Assembly (NCBI RefSeq): GCF_001006045.1
Contig: NZ_CP011267.1
Span: 62,001 to 126,000, forward strand
DNA length: 64,000 nt
Direction of reading: 5' to 3'
Source: Geoglobus ahangari
GTDB taxonomy: Archaea; Halobacteriota; Archaeoglobi; Archaeoglobales; Archaeoglobaceae
The notes under the pieces are model-generated. The model searched no databases. It was given only the letters and a program-made list of their open reading frames with translations, and was not told where the DNA came from. This document shows, piece after piece, positions 36,246 through 43,544 of the stretch. Both the position numbers and the translations under genes were made by a program. Position 1 is the first letter of the stretch; every line of letters begins with the position of its first letter.

Positions 36246-37024
36246 TATTATTCTCATCCATGTTCCTATACGAGTACCCGGTCGAGAAGATAGCCAGAGC
36301 CTGCAGGCTCGCGGGATACGACGGGATTGAGTTCTGGATCGAAACGCCCCACTACTGGATAGACATGGATTACGGAAAGGCCGAGTCGATCAGGGAATGG
36401 GTAAAGTCCGTTCACTGCGCCGTCCTCGACCTCAACCCGTGCAGCGTCAACCACGAGGTGGCAGAGGTGACGCTGAAAACGAACCTGCACGCAGTTAGCG
36501 TGGCGGCAAAGCTTGGAGTAAGCATGACGATACACGCGGGAAAGAGGAGTGCGGCGAGGGAGCCGGTCAGAGAAGATTACGAGGCAAACGAGAGGTACTT
36601 CAGGATTCTGTCGAGGTATGCGGAGATCAAGGGAACGAGGCTGCTCCTCGAGAACAGCGAGCCGAGAATCAACTACCTGTGCAGGGACTTTGACGAAGTT
36701 TTAGAGTGTGCGGAGAGGTTTGGCTTCGGGATTACATTCGACGTGAACCACGCCCTCAAGAATGGAGATGCTGACAGATACGTTCAGGCGCTTGATCTGA
36801 TCGAGAACGTACACGTTAGCGGGTATGACGAGAGAGGAAGGCATGTGGCGGCGAGGAATAATGGCAAGGTGAGGGACGTGCTCGCGATGCTAAAAGACGC
36901 AGGTTACGAGGGTATGGTCACAGTGGAGCTCGACGACCTCGGATACGGATACATGGACTACGGAAAGAAGGTGGACGAGCTTAGAAAAGAAAGGGAATTC
37001 ATTGAAAAAATCTTCAGGCGCTAA
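36242..37024 (+). CDS. Sugar phosphate isomerase/epimerase-like TIM barrel protein
   Basis: 260 residues of the xylose-isomerase-like/AP endonuclease 2 fold. Metal-binding positions are visible in GYDGIEFWIE, TIHAGKR, LLLENSEP, ITFDVNHA, NVHVSGYDERG and VTVELDD. Activity in this superfamily ranges from sugar isomerase to endonuclease IV; the length and HVSGYDERGRH segment favour a small-molecule enzyme. Third after cofE and the ATP-grasp gene with ATGA coupling, so the three probably act together. It converges on the Cys-rich peptide gene (4-nt overlap). Confidence 0.8.
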   Translation: MILFSSMFLYEYPVEKIARACRLAGYDGIEFWIETPHYWIDMDYGKAESIREWVKSVHCAVLDLNPCSVNHEVAEVTLKTNLHAVSVAAKLGVSMTIHAGKRSAAREPVREDYEANERYFRILSRYAEIKGTRLLLENSEPRINYLCRDFDEVLECAERFGFGITFDVNHALKNGDADRYVQALDLIENVHVSGYDERGRHVAARNNGKVRDVLAMLKDAGYEGMVTVELDDLGYGYMDYGKKVDELRKEREFIEKIFRR

Positions 37025-37188
37025 TCCTTCTTCCTGAAGTGGCTGCAGGCCGTGTCGTGAGCAAAGACTCGCTTAAACGGCAGCCCTGTACACCCTCCCG
37101 GCGCGCACACCTTGTCCGTGTTGCTCGCCGAGCACATCCCCGCGCTGCCGTGGTCGGGTATGAAGTAGTAGCAGTCGCCGCACCTCAT
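37021..37188 (-). CDS. Small Cys-rich peptide, 55 residues
   Basis: Read directly from the minus strand: MRCGDCYYFIPDHG at the start, then CSASNTDKVCAPGGCTG and the tail ACSHFRKKD. Six Cys (3, 6, 19, 28, 33, 48) plus His residues suggest a zinc or Fe-S site. The CxxCxxF start and C..F end recall small subunits of some glycyl radical enzymes and other anaerobic Cys-rich peptides, but that resemblance is weak. It follows the PAC2 gene after 2 nt, so it is probably in that operon (aIF2alpha-nop10-PAC2). Too short to be noted by usual length cut-offs. Confidence 0.8.
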   Translation of the reverse strand: MRCGDCYYFIPDHGSAGMCSASNTDKVCAPGGCTGLPFKRVFAHDTACSHFRKKD

Positions 37189-37190
37189 CT

Positions 37191-37970
37191 CTACCTGAAG
37201 TATGCCAGATCCTCGTCGCTCTTGAACTGCACCGTCTGTGCCTCCTGCATCTCCTTTATCTGGGCTATCAGCTTCTCCATCTCCTTGGCCCTCTCCTCGA
37301 GATCCTCCGTGCTCACCTCAAGCTTCAGCAGCTTCATCAGAACCTCAAGCACGACCTTCGCGCTCTTCGGATCGACCATGTAGCCTGAAGTGGTGCCCAT
37401 AAGACAGGCAGACGGGATGCCCTCAAGCATCGCAAAGCCGATTATGAGACCGGCTGCACCGATTATCCCGCCAGCGGGCTCTCCGTTCTCGAACTTGACC
37501 CCAGCCTCCTTGAGTTCTGCCACGAGAGACTCATCGTTGACTGCCCCAATCACGTACGGCTCCTCTATCAGCTTCCCAACCCCGTAGCCACCGAGGGTGT
37601 AGATCCTGCTGACTCCGAAGTCCTTGGCTATCTTTAAGTATGCGTTCGCGAGCTCGAAGTGCCCCTCGTTGCTTATGCTCTGGTAATCTCCAACCAGAAT
37701 TAGCAAGTCCGGGGAGTCTCCATCGCTCTTGTAGGCGTAAACCTCGTTCTTGGGGAGCTTGATCATCCCGTTCTCGTCAACCATCACCTGAGGGGGGAAG
37801 TGGTGGGAGTAGAGCTCAACAACCTTCTCGACCTCAAGAACCTTAACGAGGTGATCAGCCACAAGCTTCCCCACATGGCCTATTCCCGGAAGCCCCTCGA
37901 TCATCACCGGACTCTCAAGTCCGACCTCCTCTGGTCTCCTCAGGTACCTTATATCCACCCTATCCATCAT
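37191..37970 (-). CDS. PAC2-family proteasome assembly chaperone-like protein
   Basis: 259 residues. PAC2 family: VMIEGLPGIGHVGKLVADHLV near the N-terminus (split by family glycine turns), SPDLLILVGDYQS, IYTLGGYGVGKL and ACLMGTTSGYMVDP. A C-terminal coiled coil (about 215-245, LEERAKEMEKLIAQIKEMQE) fits assembly chaperones. It follows nop10 with a 4-nt overlap and aIF2alpha, an arrangement seen in many Euryarchaeota. Confidence 0.9.
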   Translation of the reverse strand: MMDRVDIRYLRRPEEVGLESPVMIEGLPGIGHVGKLVADHLVKVLEVEKVVELYSHHFPPQVMVDENGMIKLPKNEVYAYKSDGDSPDLLILVGDYQSISNEGHFELANAYLKIAKDFGVSRIYTLGGYGVGKLIEEPYVIGAVNDESLVAELKEAGVKFENGEPAGGIIGAAGLIIGFAMLEGIPSACLMGTTSGYMVDPKSAKVVLEVLMKLLKLEVSTEDLEERAKEMEKLIAQIKEMQEAQTVQFKSDEDLAYFR

Positions 37971-38155
37971 TCGTTCTCACACCTCCTGATCCAGAACCCC
38001 TTTTGCTTCCTCAGCATCCTCCTGTACTTCCCGTACGGATCCTCCGGGGAGAAGCGCGGTGGAATTGGCATGTACGTTTTCCCACCACACGCTGGGCAGA
38101 CTTCGCTCAGCGTGTAGCGCGCACAACTGCAGCACTTCCTGATTCTGGACTTCAT
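37967..38155 (-). CDS. nop10: H/ACA RNP protein Nop10
   Basis: 62 residues. N-terminal zinc ribbon KCCSCARYTLSEVCPACG followed by the invariant PPRFSPEDPYGKYRR linker and a C-terminal helix. Nop10 binds Cbf5 and shapes the pseudouridine synthase active site. With gar1 (26700-27026) and L7Ae (21905-22273) it makes three of the four H/ACA proteins in the window. It begins 1 nt after the aIF2alpha stop. Confidence 0.97.
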   Translation of the reverse strand: MKSRIRKCCSCARYTLSEVCPACGGKTYMPIPPRFSPEDPYGKYRRMLRKQKGFWIRRCENE

Positions 38156-38156
38156 C

Positions 38157-38972
38157 TCAGACTGCCTCTCTTATGAAGTTGGCCTCGCCACCAAGCTTCC
38201 TCATCGTCTTTATTACCTCATCCACAACCTTCTTCAGCACGGTCTCGGCAGTCTTGTAGTCCTCGCTCTCGATGACTATCCTGTACTTCGGCGCGCCCAC
38301 GTACTCCACCTCAATGCCGACGTCGTCCTTGGCGAACTTGCTCACCACAGACAAAGCTTTCTTTATCCTCTCAACTCCATCTCCAGCGAAGGACTTGAGC
38401 TCGAAGTAGCCCCTCACCTTGACCTTGGATGGCTTGATATGCTCCCTCGCAAGCTCAGCGATCTGCTTCGCAAGCTCCTCTCCGGTGATTTTGGCTATGA
38501 CCTCGTAGCCCTCGTAAGCCACGTCCTCAAACACGGCGTAGATGCTGTCGTACTTCTTCATGAGCTTCTTTCCGATCTTCTCAAGCTCCTCTCTGCTAAC
38601 TCCGGCCTTCTCACCTGCAATTTCGAGCCACTTAAATGCTCTAAGCTCGCTCTTCCACTCCTGAAGCTTCTCCCTCCTCTGCCTCTCGTTCACATCCTTG
38701 ATGCTCAGGTCGATGTGCCCCCTCTTGGGGTTGATGTCCAGAACCTTGCACACAACCTTCTGCCCCTTCTTGACGTAGTCCCTTATGTCCTTGATCCAGC
38801 CCGGCGCAACCTCGCTTATGTGAACCATGCCCTCCTTGTTCTCGTACTCGTCGAGGCTCACAAAGGCTCCAAAGTCCATGACCCTCGTAACCGTGCCGAT
38901 GACGATCTCACCCTTCGAGGGAAAACCAGACCTCTTGATCATGAACCTTCCTTCAGACTTCTTCTCCGACAT
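38157..38972 (-). CDS. eif2a: Translation initiation factor aIF2 subunit alpha
   Basis: 271 residues. N-terminal S1 domain (KGEIVIGTVTRVMDFGAFVS, EGMVHISEVAPGW), a helical middle domain and a C-terminal alpha-beta domain that binds the gamma subunit. Part of the aIF2 ternary complex with initiator tRNA. The start at ATG 38972 lies about 28 nt from a TTAAAATAT box near 39000, consistent with a leaderless message. First gene of aIF2alpha-nop10-PAC2-Cys-rich peptide. Confidence 0.96.
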   Translation of the reverse strand: MSEKKSEGRFMIKRSGFPSKGEIVIGTVTRVMDFGAFVSLDEYENKEGMVHISEVAPGWIKDIRDYVKKGQKVVCKVLDINPKRGHIDLSIKDVNERQRREKLQEWKSELRAFKWLEIAGEKAGVSREELEKIGKKLMKKYDSIYAVFEDVAYEGYEVIAKITGEELAKQIAELAREHIKPSKVKVRGYFELKSFAGDGVERIKKALSVVSKFAKDDVGIEVEYVGAPKYRIVIESEDYKTAETVLKKVVDEVIKTMRKLGGEANFIREAV

Positions 38973-39076
38973 CAACTTAGCATTCCCGGAAGGATATTTT
39001 AAGGTTTGGTGAGCATGCAGCAGAATCGTCTCAGAAAGAGTTCTTCAGCAAACAGCACAGAATCGCGTTTCGAATC

Positions 39077-39102
39077 AAATAAAGAAAAAAGGGGAAAAAT
39101 TT
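39077..39102 (-). terminator. T-rich terminator of the S-layer gene
   Basis: Just after the stop the minus strand reads AAATTTTTCCCCTTTTTTCTTT, two T-runs interrupted by CCCC; typical of archaeal intrinsic terminators for a strongly expressed gene. Confidence 0.55.
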
Positions 39103-39105
39103 GGT

Positions 39106-41685
39106 TCACTGCCTCCTCCTGAGGAGGTAGGCTACTGCAAGCAGTCCTGCAACGGCGAACACTGCCTCGAAGCCAGGTCCTTCCTTCTTCTCCTCAGTGG
39201 TCTTGGTTGGCGCCGGTGTCGGGGTCTCCTCCTTGGTCTCTACCGGTGTTGGCGTGGGTGTTGGGGTCTTGGTCGGGGTTGGCGTCGGGGTTGCGGTTGG
39301 TGTCGGGGTTGGTGTCGGGGTCTCCTCAGGCGTTGGGGTTGGTGTCGGTGCAAGCTCCTTCACGACGCTGACCTCGAATGGTCCGAACAGTATGTCATCG
39401 GCAAATCCGATCTGTTTGGCAGTTGAGTCAGCCGGGTCGAGGTTGTAGAACTTCTGGAGATTAGTTGTGTTGACTCCAGTGGTCATCGTGTCCCTCACGT
39501 AGATCTTGTAGGTTCCATAGTCAAGGCCGTAGGTCTGGAATATCGCCACCGCAGTGCCGTTGGCATCTGTTATCGGGTTCTGCACGTAGACCTGGTTCGG
39601 TGTCTCGAGGAAGACGTAGAAGCCGGTGTAGTCCTCAGCCCTGTTGGACGAGATCGTCACGGTGATCTCGTCACCCTTGAGCACCTGATCAGGTACGGTG
39701 ACCTCGATCTGCGGGTTGACAACGTTGACCACGATGGTCTTGGTGTCGACAACTGTGGTGCCCCTCATCAGGGAGACCTTGAGCGTGTACGTGCCGGTGG
39801 CGAGCATCTTATCGCCATCGTCAGCCATTTCAAGAGTTGCACTGTCTACCTTACCATACAACGTGATCTTGTAAACTCCTACCTCACCAGTATCTTCATC
39901 TTCATCCGTGTAAGCTCTATTTGAGTTTTTACTGATATCAGTAAACACCCCATTTCCGCTGAAGGTAACACTTAGATTTCCAAAGTTCTCTTTAGGTACA
40001 TCTGCCTTAATTGTAACAACTACTGAGCCACCTCTAACCAAATTAACTTCAGTTGGCACATCAGTGAACGAGATATCCCTTACTGTTATATAGAGCACAT
40101 CTTGTGGGTCTTTTATCGGATCAATCTCACTAGAACTTGCTGGCGCGAAGAAGTACACTGTATAGGTCCCGAGTTGTGCATCCGGTTCAACTTCAAGGGT
40201 CAAAGAGTTATCCGTTGTGTTCAACGTGTTAAGGTTAGTTATCTTAGTAGTCAGGCTCGGAATCTTAATAACATTCTTGAACACACCATCCTTCGATGCG
40301 TAGACATACACTGTAACACCTTCAGTCTTTGTCAAATTCACTTCAAGAGAGCCACCAATGAGTACTGATGCACTGCTAACTTCAGCCTTAACGCCCTGTC
40401 TTACGACTTTTAGTGAAAAGCTGTCTTCAACATCGTATCCAACAGCAATCACTTTTATCGTGTAAGTCTTGAGATCCGCGCTAAGCGGCACGTCAAACTC
40501 AAAGCTGAACTTTCCTTCTGCATCAACGTATGCCGTCTGATTTCCAGTCAGGCCACTTGTGTTAAGCCTCAGTTCAATGCCCTCAGGTAAGTTAGTGGTC
40601 CCAGTTATAGACACTGTTTCACCTCTTGCAGCTGTTGTCTTGTCAGGAGTTATCGTTAAACTTGGATTAACAACCTCGATGTCTACCTCAACGGTCTTGT
40701 TGATTGAAGCAGTCGTGTTTACTGTGACTGTAAGCGTGTAAGTGCCAGTCTTCCAACTCAGCTCTGGACTGAGAGTTATAGTCGCCTCACCTTCTGAGAC
40801 GTCAACATACTTGATACCAGTTGAATTATATGTACCCGCAAATTCATACATTACTTTGTTCGGCCCACTAATGTCAGCCGGTGAGCCAGTATCTGCAACA
40901 TTAGTTCTGATGACTACATCAATGCTAGCACCTCTTGCGACCTCATTTGCTTCAGGAGTCACATCAAGAGTGAGCGACTCGACCCTGAACAATAAACTCA
41001 CAGTCTTCGTTGAACCATCTGACGCATTAACCCTGACGTTCAGCGTATATGCTGCATCAAGCGTTTTGTTAGGGAACAACGAAGTGTCAATTACCAAATC
41101 GGTAAACTTTATTGCATAGTTGTTTGCAATGCTAGAGTAGCTGTTGTTACTAAGGTTCATGTAGATAACTGACCAACTGCTCGTCGAGTCATTAAAGTAC
41201 AGACCGTTAGACCCATTAGTGAATGGACCGGTGACCCACGCTGCTATGTTGGTGATGTTATAGTGGTAGTAGGTTTCCAGATTATATGTAAGCGCATCGC
41301 CGTTTGCTACCGTGTTGCTTCCAAGAGTGACGACGACATATGGTTCACCCATTGTGACATTCACAGTAACGCTGCTTATCTCCGAAGTACCATTGCTAAG
41401 ACTGAAATAGTATTTTCCAGGGTACCAACCTTTTTCCTCAGTATCATAGGTCCTCGTGAAAATACCTTGTGTGTTGAACACCTCTAAGACTTCCGTAGAA
41501 CCAGTTCCAAGGTTCTTAACAGTTAAAGTATATGTCCCTGTAGTGTTTATAACCACATTAATCTCGATGGGATCTCCGTATAGCACATTTTCGTCAGTTG
41601 CACTAATGGATGTTGCATTCACTGTAGCCATTGCTACCAGTAGTGTCGCTAAAACCGCTATTCCTACTTTCCATACCCTACTCAT
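39106..41685 (-). CDS. S-layer glycoprotein with PGF-CTERM anchor
   Basis: 859 residues. Signal peptide at about 1-24 (WKVGIAVLATLLVAMATVNA). The body is beta-sandwich-like repeats with more than fifteen Asn-x-Ser/Thr sites. A Thr-Pro-rich stalk at about 785-835 (PTPTPTPEETPTP) precedes GPGFEAVFAVAGLLAVAYLL and basic RRRQ, the PGF-CTERM signal cut by archaeosortase A for lipid anchoring. It should form or attach to the surface layer. The promoter is strong-looking (TATA 41732-41740, AAGGAGGTAG ribosome site, ATG 41685). The first about 615 codons (39,830-41,685) are visibly AT-richer than the last quarter. Confidence 0.9.
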   Translation of the reverse strand: MSRVWKVGIAVLATLLVAMATVNATSISATDENVLYGDPIEINVVINTTGTYTLTVKNLGTGSTEVLEVFNTQGIFTRTYDTEEKGWYPGKYYFSLSNGTSEISSVTVNVTMGEPYVVVTLGSNTVANGDALTYNLETYYHYNITNIAAWVTGPFTNGSNGLYFNDSTSSWSVIYMNLSNNSYSSIANNYAIKFTDLVIDTSLFPNKTLDAAYTLNVRVNASDGSTKTVSLLFRVESLTLDVTPEANEVARGASIDVVIRTNVADTGSPADISGPNKVMYEFAGTYNSTGIKYVDVSEGEATITLSPELSWKTGTYTLTVTVNTTASINKTVEVDIEVVNPSLTITPDKTTAARGETVSITGTTNLPEGIELRLNTSGLTGNQTAYVDAEGKFSFEFDVPLSADLKTYTIKVIAVGYDVEDSFSLKVVRQGVKAEVSSASVLIGGSLEVNLTKTEGVTVYVYASKDGVFKNVIKIPSLTTKITNLNTLNTTDNSLTLEVEPDAQLGTYTVYFFAPASSSEIDPIKDPQDVLYITVRDISFTDVPTEVNLVRGGSVVVTIKADVPKENFGNLSVTFSGNGVFTDISKNSNRAYTDEDEDTGEVGVYKITLYGKVDSATLEMADDGDKMLATGTYTLKVSLMRGTTVVDTKTIVVNVVNPQIEVTVPDQVLKGDEITVTISSNRAEDYTGFYVFLETPNQVYVQNPITDANGTAVAIFQTYGLDYGTYKIYVRDTMTTGVNTTNLQKFYNLDPADSTAKQIGFADDILFGPFEVSVVKELAPTPTPTPEETPTPTPTPTATPTPTPTKTPTPTPTPVETKEETPTPAPTKTTEEKKEGPGFEAVFAVAGLLAVAYLLRRRQ
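39197..39356 (-). repeat. Thr-Pro repeat tract in the S-layer gene
   Basis: About 160 nt of short ACGCCAACCCC/ACCCCGACACC-type units coding TPTPTP interspersed with EE and K. It forms the O-glycosylatable stalk before the anchor. Units are degenerate at the third base. Confidence 0.85.
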
Positions 41686-41731
41686 ACTCTCTCTACCTCC
41701 TTTTTATACGCACTTTTCCTTTTTCTTTCAG

Positions 41732-41740
41732 ATATATATA
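41732..41740 (-). promoter_or_regulatory. TATA box of the S-layer gene
   Basis: TATATATAT on the minus strand, preceded by AG. The expected start near 41711 leaves a leader of about 26 nt that holds AAGGAGGTAG (41694-41703), nine bases before the ATG. Confidence 0.65.
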
Positions 41741-41745
41741 CTCTA

Positions 41746-41793
41746 CTGTCGACTGGCGGCGAAGCTAAGCTCGACAGTCCCAACTCCGCCGCC
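41746..41793. repeat. Interleaved inverted repeats with pseudoknot topology
   Basis: Arm A CTGTCGA (41746-41752) pairs with 41771-41777; arm B GGCGGCG (41755-41761) pairs with 41787-41793. The order A-B-A'-B' with loops of 2, 9 and 9 nt can form an H-type pseudoknot in RNA from either strand, or two alternative hairpins. It lies just upstream of the S-layer TATA box. Confidence 0.6.
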
Positions 41794-41965
41794 ACCTTGT
41801 TTTTATTAATCAAATTGCATATTTAAACCTTTTGCTATTTTCCACTGAGAATCGGGATGAAATGGCCCGTCAGACCAATCTCCAGAACATGCAGTAACCT
41901 GTGATGCTCCAAACAGTTACCGGGCCAACGGCCAGCATGCCCTGATGATTATGAGGTGCGCAAAC

Positions 41966-42003
41966 AAAAAAGGCGAAAAAATATCATGATAAAAAATTTG
42001 TGT
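41966..42003 (-). terminator. T-rich terminator of pycB
   Basis: The minus strand after the pycB stop has three T-runs (AATTTTTTATC, ATATTTTTTCG, CTTTTTTG) in about 35 nt. Confidence 0.55.
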
Positions 42004-42006
42004 TTG

Positions 42007-43443
42007 TTACTCTCCAACCTTCACCCTGTACTTCCTCCCATCAACCTCGACCGTGAACTCTCCCCTGACCTCTCCCGCCGGAGATGGGAACGGCTCCTCC
42101 TCAACCTCCCCCTTAAGGAACCTGAGCCCTGTCTGCGGGAATAGGGCATATATCAGCACATCCTCATCGCTCGGGTTCTCTATTCCAGCCTCGATTAGTT
42201 CCTGCCTCCTCTTCTCGAACTCGGGCTCGAGAAGGTCCGCGGGTCTCTCAGTTATCGGCCTCTCATCTCCGAGGATCAGCTTCACGATCTCCTCCTTTAT
42301 CGGGGCTGGAGTCCTGCCATACATCCCCCTCACCAGATCCTTGGTCTCCTTGGTGACCATCTTGTACCTGCCGAAGAGCACGTTAAGCACGGCCTGCACT
42401 CCAACTATCTGGCTCGTTGGTGTGACAAGGGGCGGGTAGCCGAGATCGGCCTGAACCCTCGGCACCTCCTCGAGAACCTGCTCGAGCTTGTCGAGGGCGT
42501 TCTGCTCCTCAAGCTGTGAGAGCATGTTGGAGAACATCCCTCCCGGAATCTGGTACCTCAACACCCTTGTGTCAGGGATCGTGGAGAGCATCTTGATGTA
42601 TCCTGCATACTTCTCCCTGAGCTTGAGCGCGTGCTTCCGTATCTCCATCAGCACGTCCATGTTCACGCCTGTCTTGAACCCCAGCTCCTCGAGCGCGTAG
42701 ACGAGCGACTCTGTTGGAGGGTGGGATGTGCCCGTGGCCCATGGAGACATTGCCGTGTCGATCATGTCCGCCCCGGCCTCAACGGCCTTGAGCATGACCA
42801 TCGTGGCCATTCCGCTGGTGTAGTGAGAGTGAACGTTCACAGGCAGGCCGACCTCCTTCTTGAGGGCCTTCACAAGATCGTAGACAGCCTTCGGGGACAG
42901 CAGTCCCGCCATGTCCTTTATGACTATTGAATCAACATCCAGAGCGGCGAGCTCATTTGCAGTCTCCACGTACTTCTCGATCGTGTGGACGGGGGAGATG
43001 ACGTAGCAGATCGATCCCTGCACGTGCTCCGCCCCATACTTCTTAGCAGCCTTTATTGACGTCTCGAGGTTTCTGACGTCGTTAAGCGCGTCGAAGATCC
43101 TGAAGAATGAGATTCCGTTCTCACACGCCTTCTGAACGAACTTCTCCACAACGTCATCAGGATAGTGCCTGTAGCCAACAAGGTTCTGCCCCCTCAGGAG
43201 CATCTGGCAGTGCGTGTCCTTTACGTACTTCCTCACCGTCCTTATCCTCTCCCACGGGTTCTCGTTGAGGAAGCGGTGCATCACGTCAAAAGTCGCCCCA
43301 CCCCACATCTCGATGCTGTAGAAGCCCGCCTCGTCGATGAGCTCGAGGATCGGTATCATGTCCCTCGTTCTCATCCTCGTCGCGGCAAGGGACTGATGCC
43401 CATCCCTAAGCGTCAGGTCGATAATTTTCACATCCTGCGCCAT
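42007..43443 (-). CDS. pycB: Pyruvate carboxylase subunit B / oxaloacetate decarboxylase alpha, no biotin domain
   Basis: 478 residues. Carboxyltransferase TIM barrel: IIDLTLRDGHQSLAATRMR, the metal-binding region VNVHSHYTSGMA, the biotin-site Lys in VIKDMAGLLSP, and the conserved helical domain (TPTSQIVGVQAV, ERPADLLEPE). It ends after EFTVEVDGRKYRVKVGE, where homologues continue into a biotinyl domain; that domain is missing. Start ATG 43443 (MAQDVKIID) has CGGAGG upstream; the longer ORF to 43488 is not supported. It would make oxaloacetate with the biotin carrier at 11581-11973. Confidence 0.92.
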   Translation of the reverse strand: MAQDVKIIDLTLRDGHQSLAATRMRTRDMIPILELIDEAGFYSIEMWGGATFDVMHRFLNENPWERIRTVRKYVKDTHCQMLLRGQNLVGYRHYPDDVVEKFVQKACENGISFFRIFDALNDVRNLETSIKAAKKYGAEHVQGSICYVISPVHTIEKYVETANELAALDVDSIVIKDMAGLLSPKAVYDLVKALKKEVGLPVNVHSHYTSGMATMVMLKAVEAGADMIDTAMSPWATGTSHPPTESLVYALEELGFKTGVNMDVLMEIRKHALKLREKYAGYIKMLSTIPDTRVLRYQIPGGMFSNMLSQLEEQNALDKLEQVLEEVPRVQADLGYPPLVTPTSQIVGVQAVLNVLFGRYKMVTKETKDLVRGMYGRTPAPIKEEIVKLILGDERPITERPADLLEPEFEKRRQELIEAGIENPSDEDVLIYALFPQTGLRFLKGEVEEEPFPSPAGEVRGEFTVEVDGRKYRVKVGE

Positions 43444-43502
43444 GCTTATTACCTCCGCGGAAACTTCTGAATGGATAATTATTAACATTTGCGATTTGTT
43501 CC

Positions 43503-43515
43503 GGAAAAAATTGAG
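43503..43515 (-). terminator. T-run after thiDN
   Basis: CAATTTTTTCC on the minus strand about 35 nt after the thiDN stop and before the pycB promoter region. Confidence 0.35.
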
Positions 43516-43544
43516 TAGCGATGGGTGTTAACAGTTAATAAAGC

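Larger units (their letters stand above)
41686..42006. other. Structured 321-nt intergenic region upstream of the S-layer gene
   Basis: No convincing gene. From left to right: ribosome site and TATA of the S-layer gene (41695-41740); interleaved inverted repeats (41746-41793); a palindromic TATA-like TATTTAAA (41820-41827); a 65-nt stem-bounded element (41863-41927, TGGCCCG/CGGGCCA); and T-rich termination signals of pycB on the minus strand (41966-42003). A 37-codon GTG ORF on the minus strand (41794 to 41681) ends in ATGA overlap with the S-layer start. Confidence 0.7.

Noticed and set aside
39197-39356. Short repeats as a CRISPR or minisatellite
   Set aside because: They encode the Thr-Pro stalk in frame and have no spacer structure.
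41863-41927. 65-nt stem element as an H/ACA RNA
   Set aside because: No ACA after the 3' stem on either strand and no 3' pocket arm, since the inner stem stacks directly on the outer one.
41941-42000. CTGATGA in the S-layer spacer as C/D box
   Set aside because: No matching box D downstream at C/D spacing on either strand.
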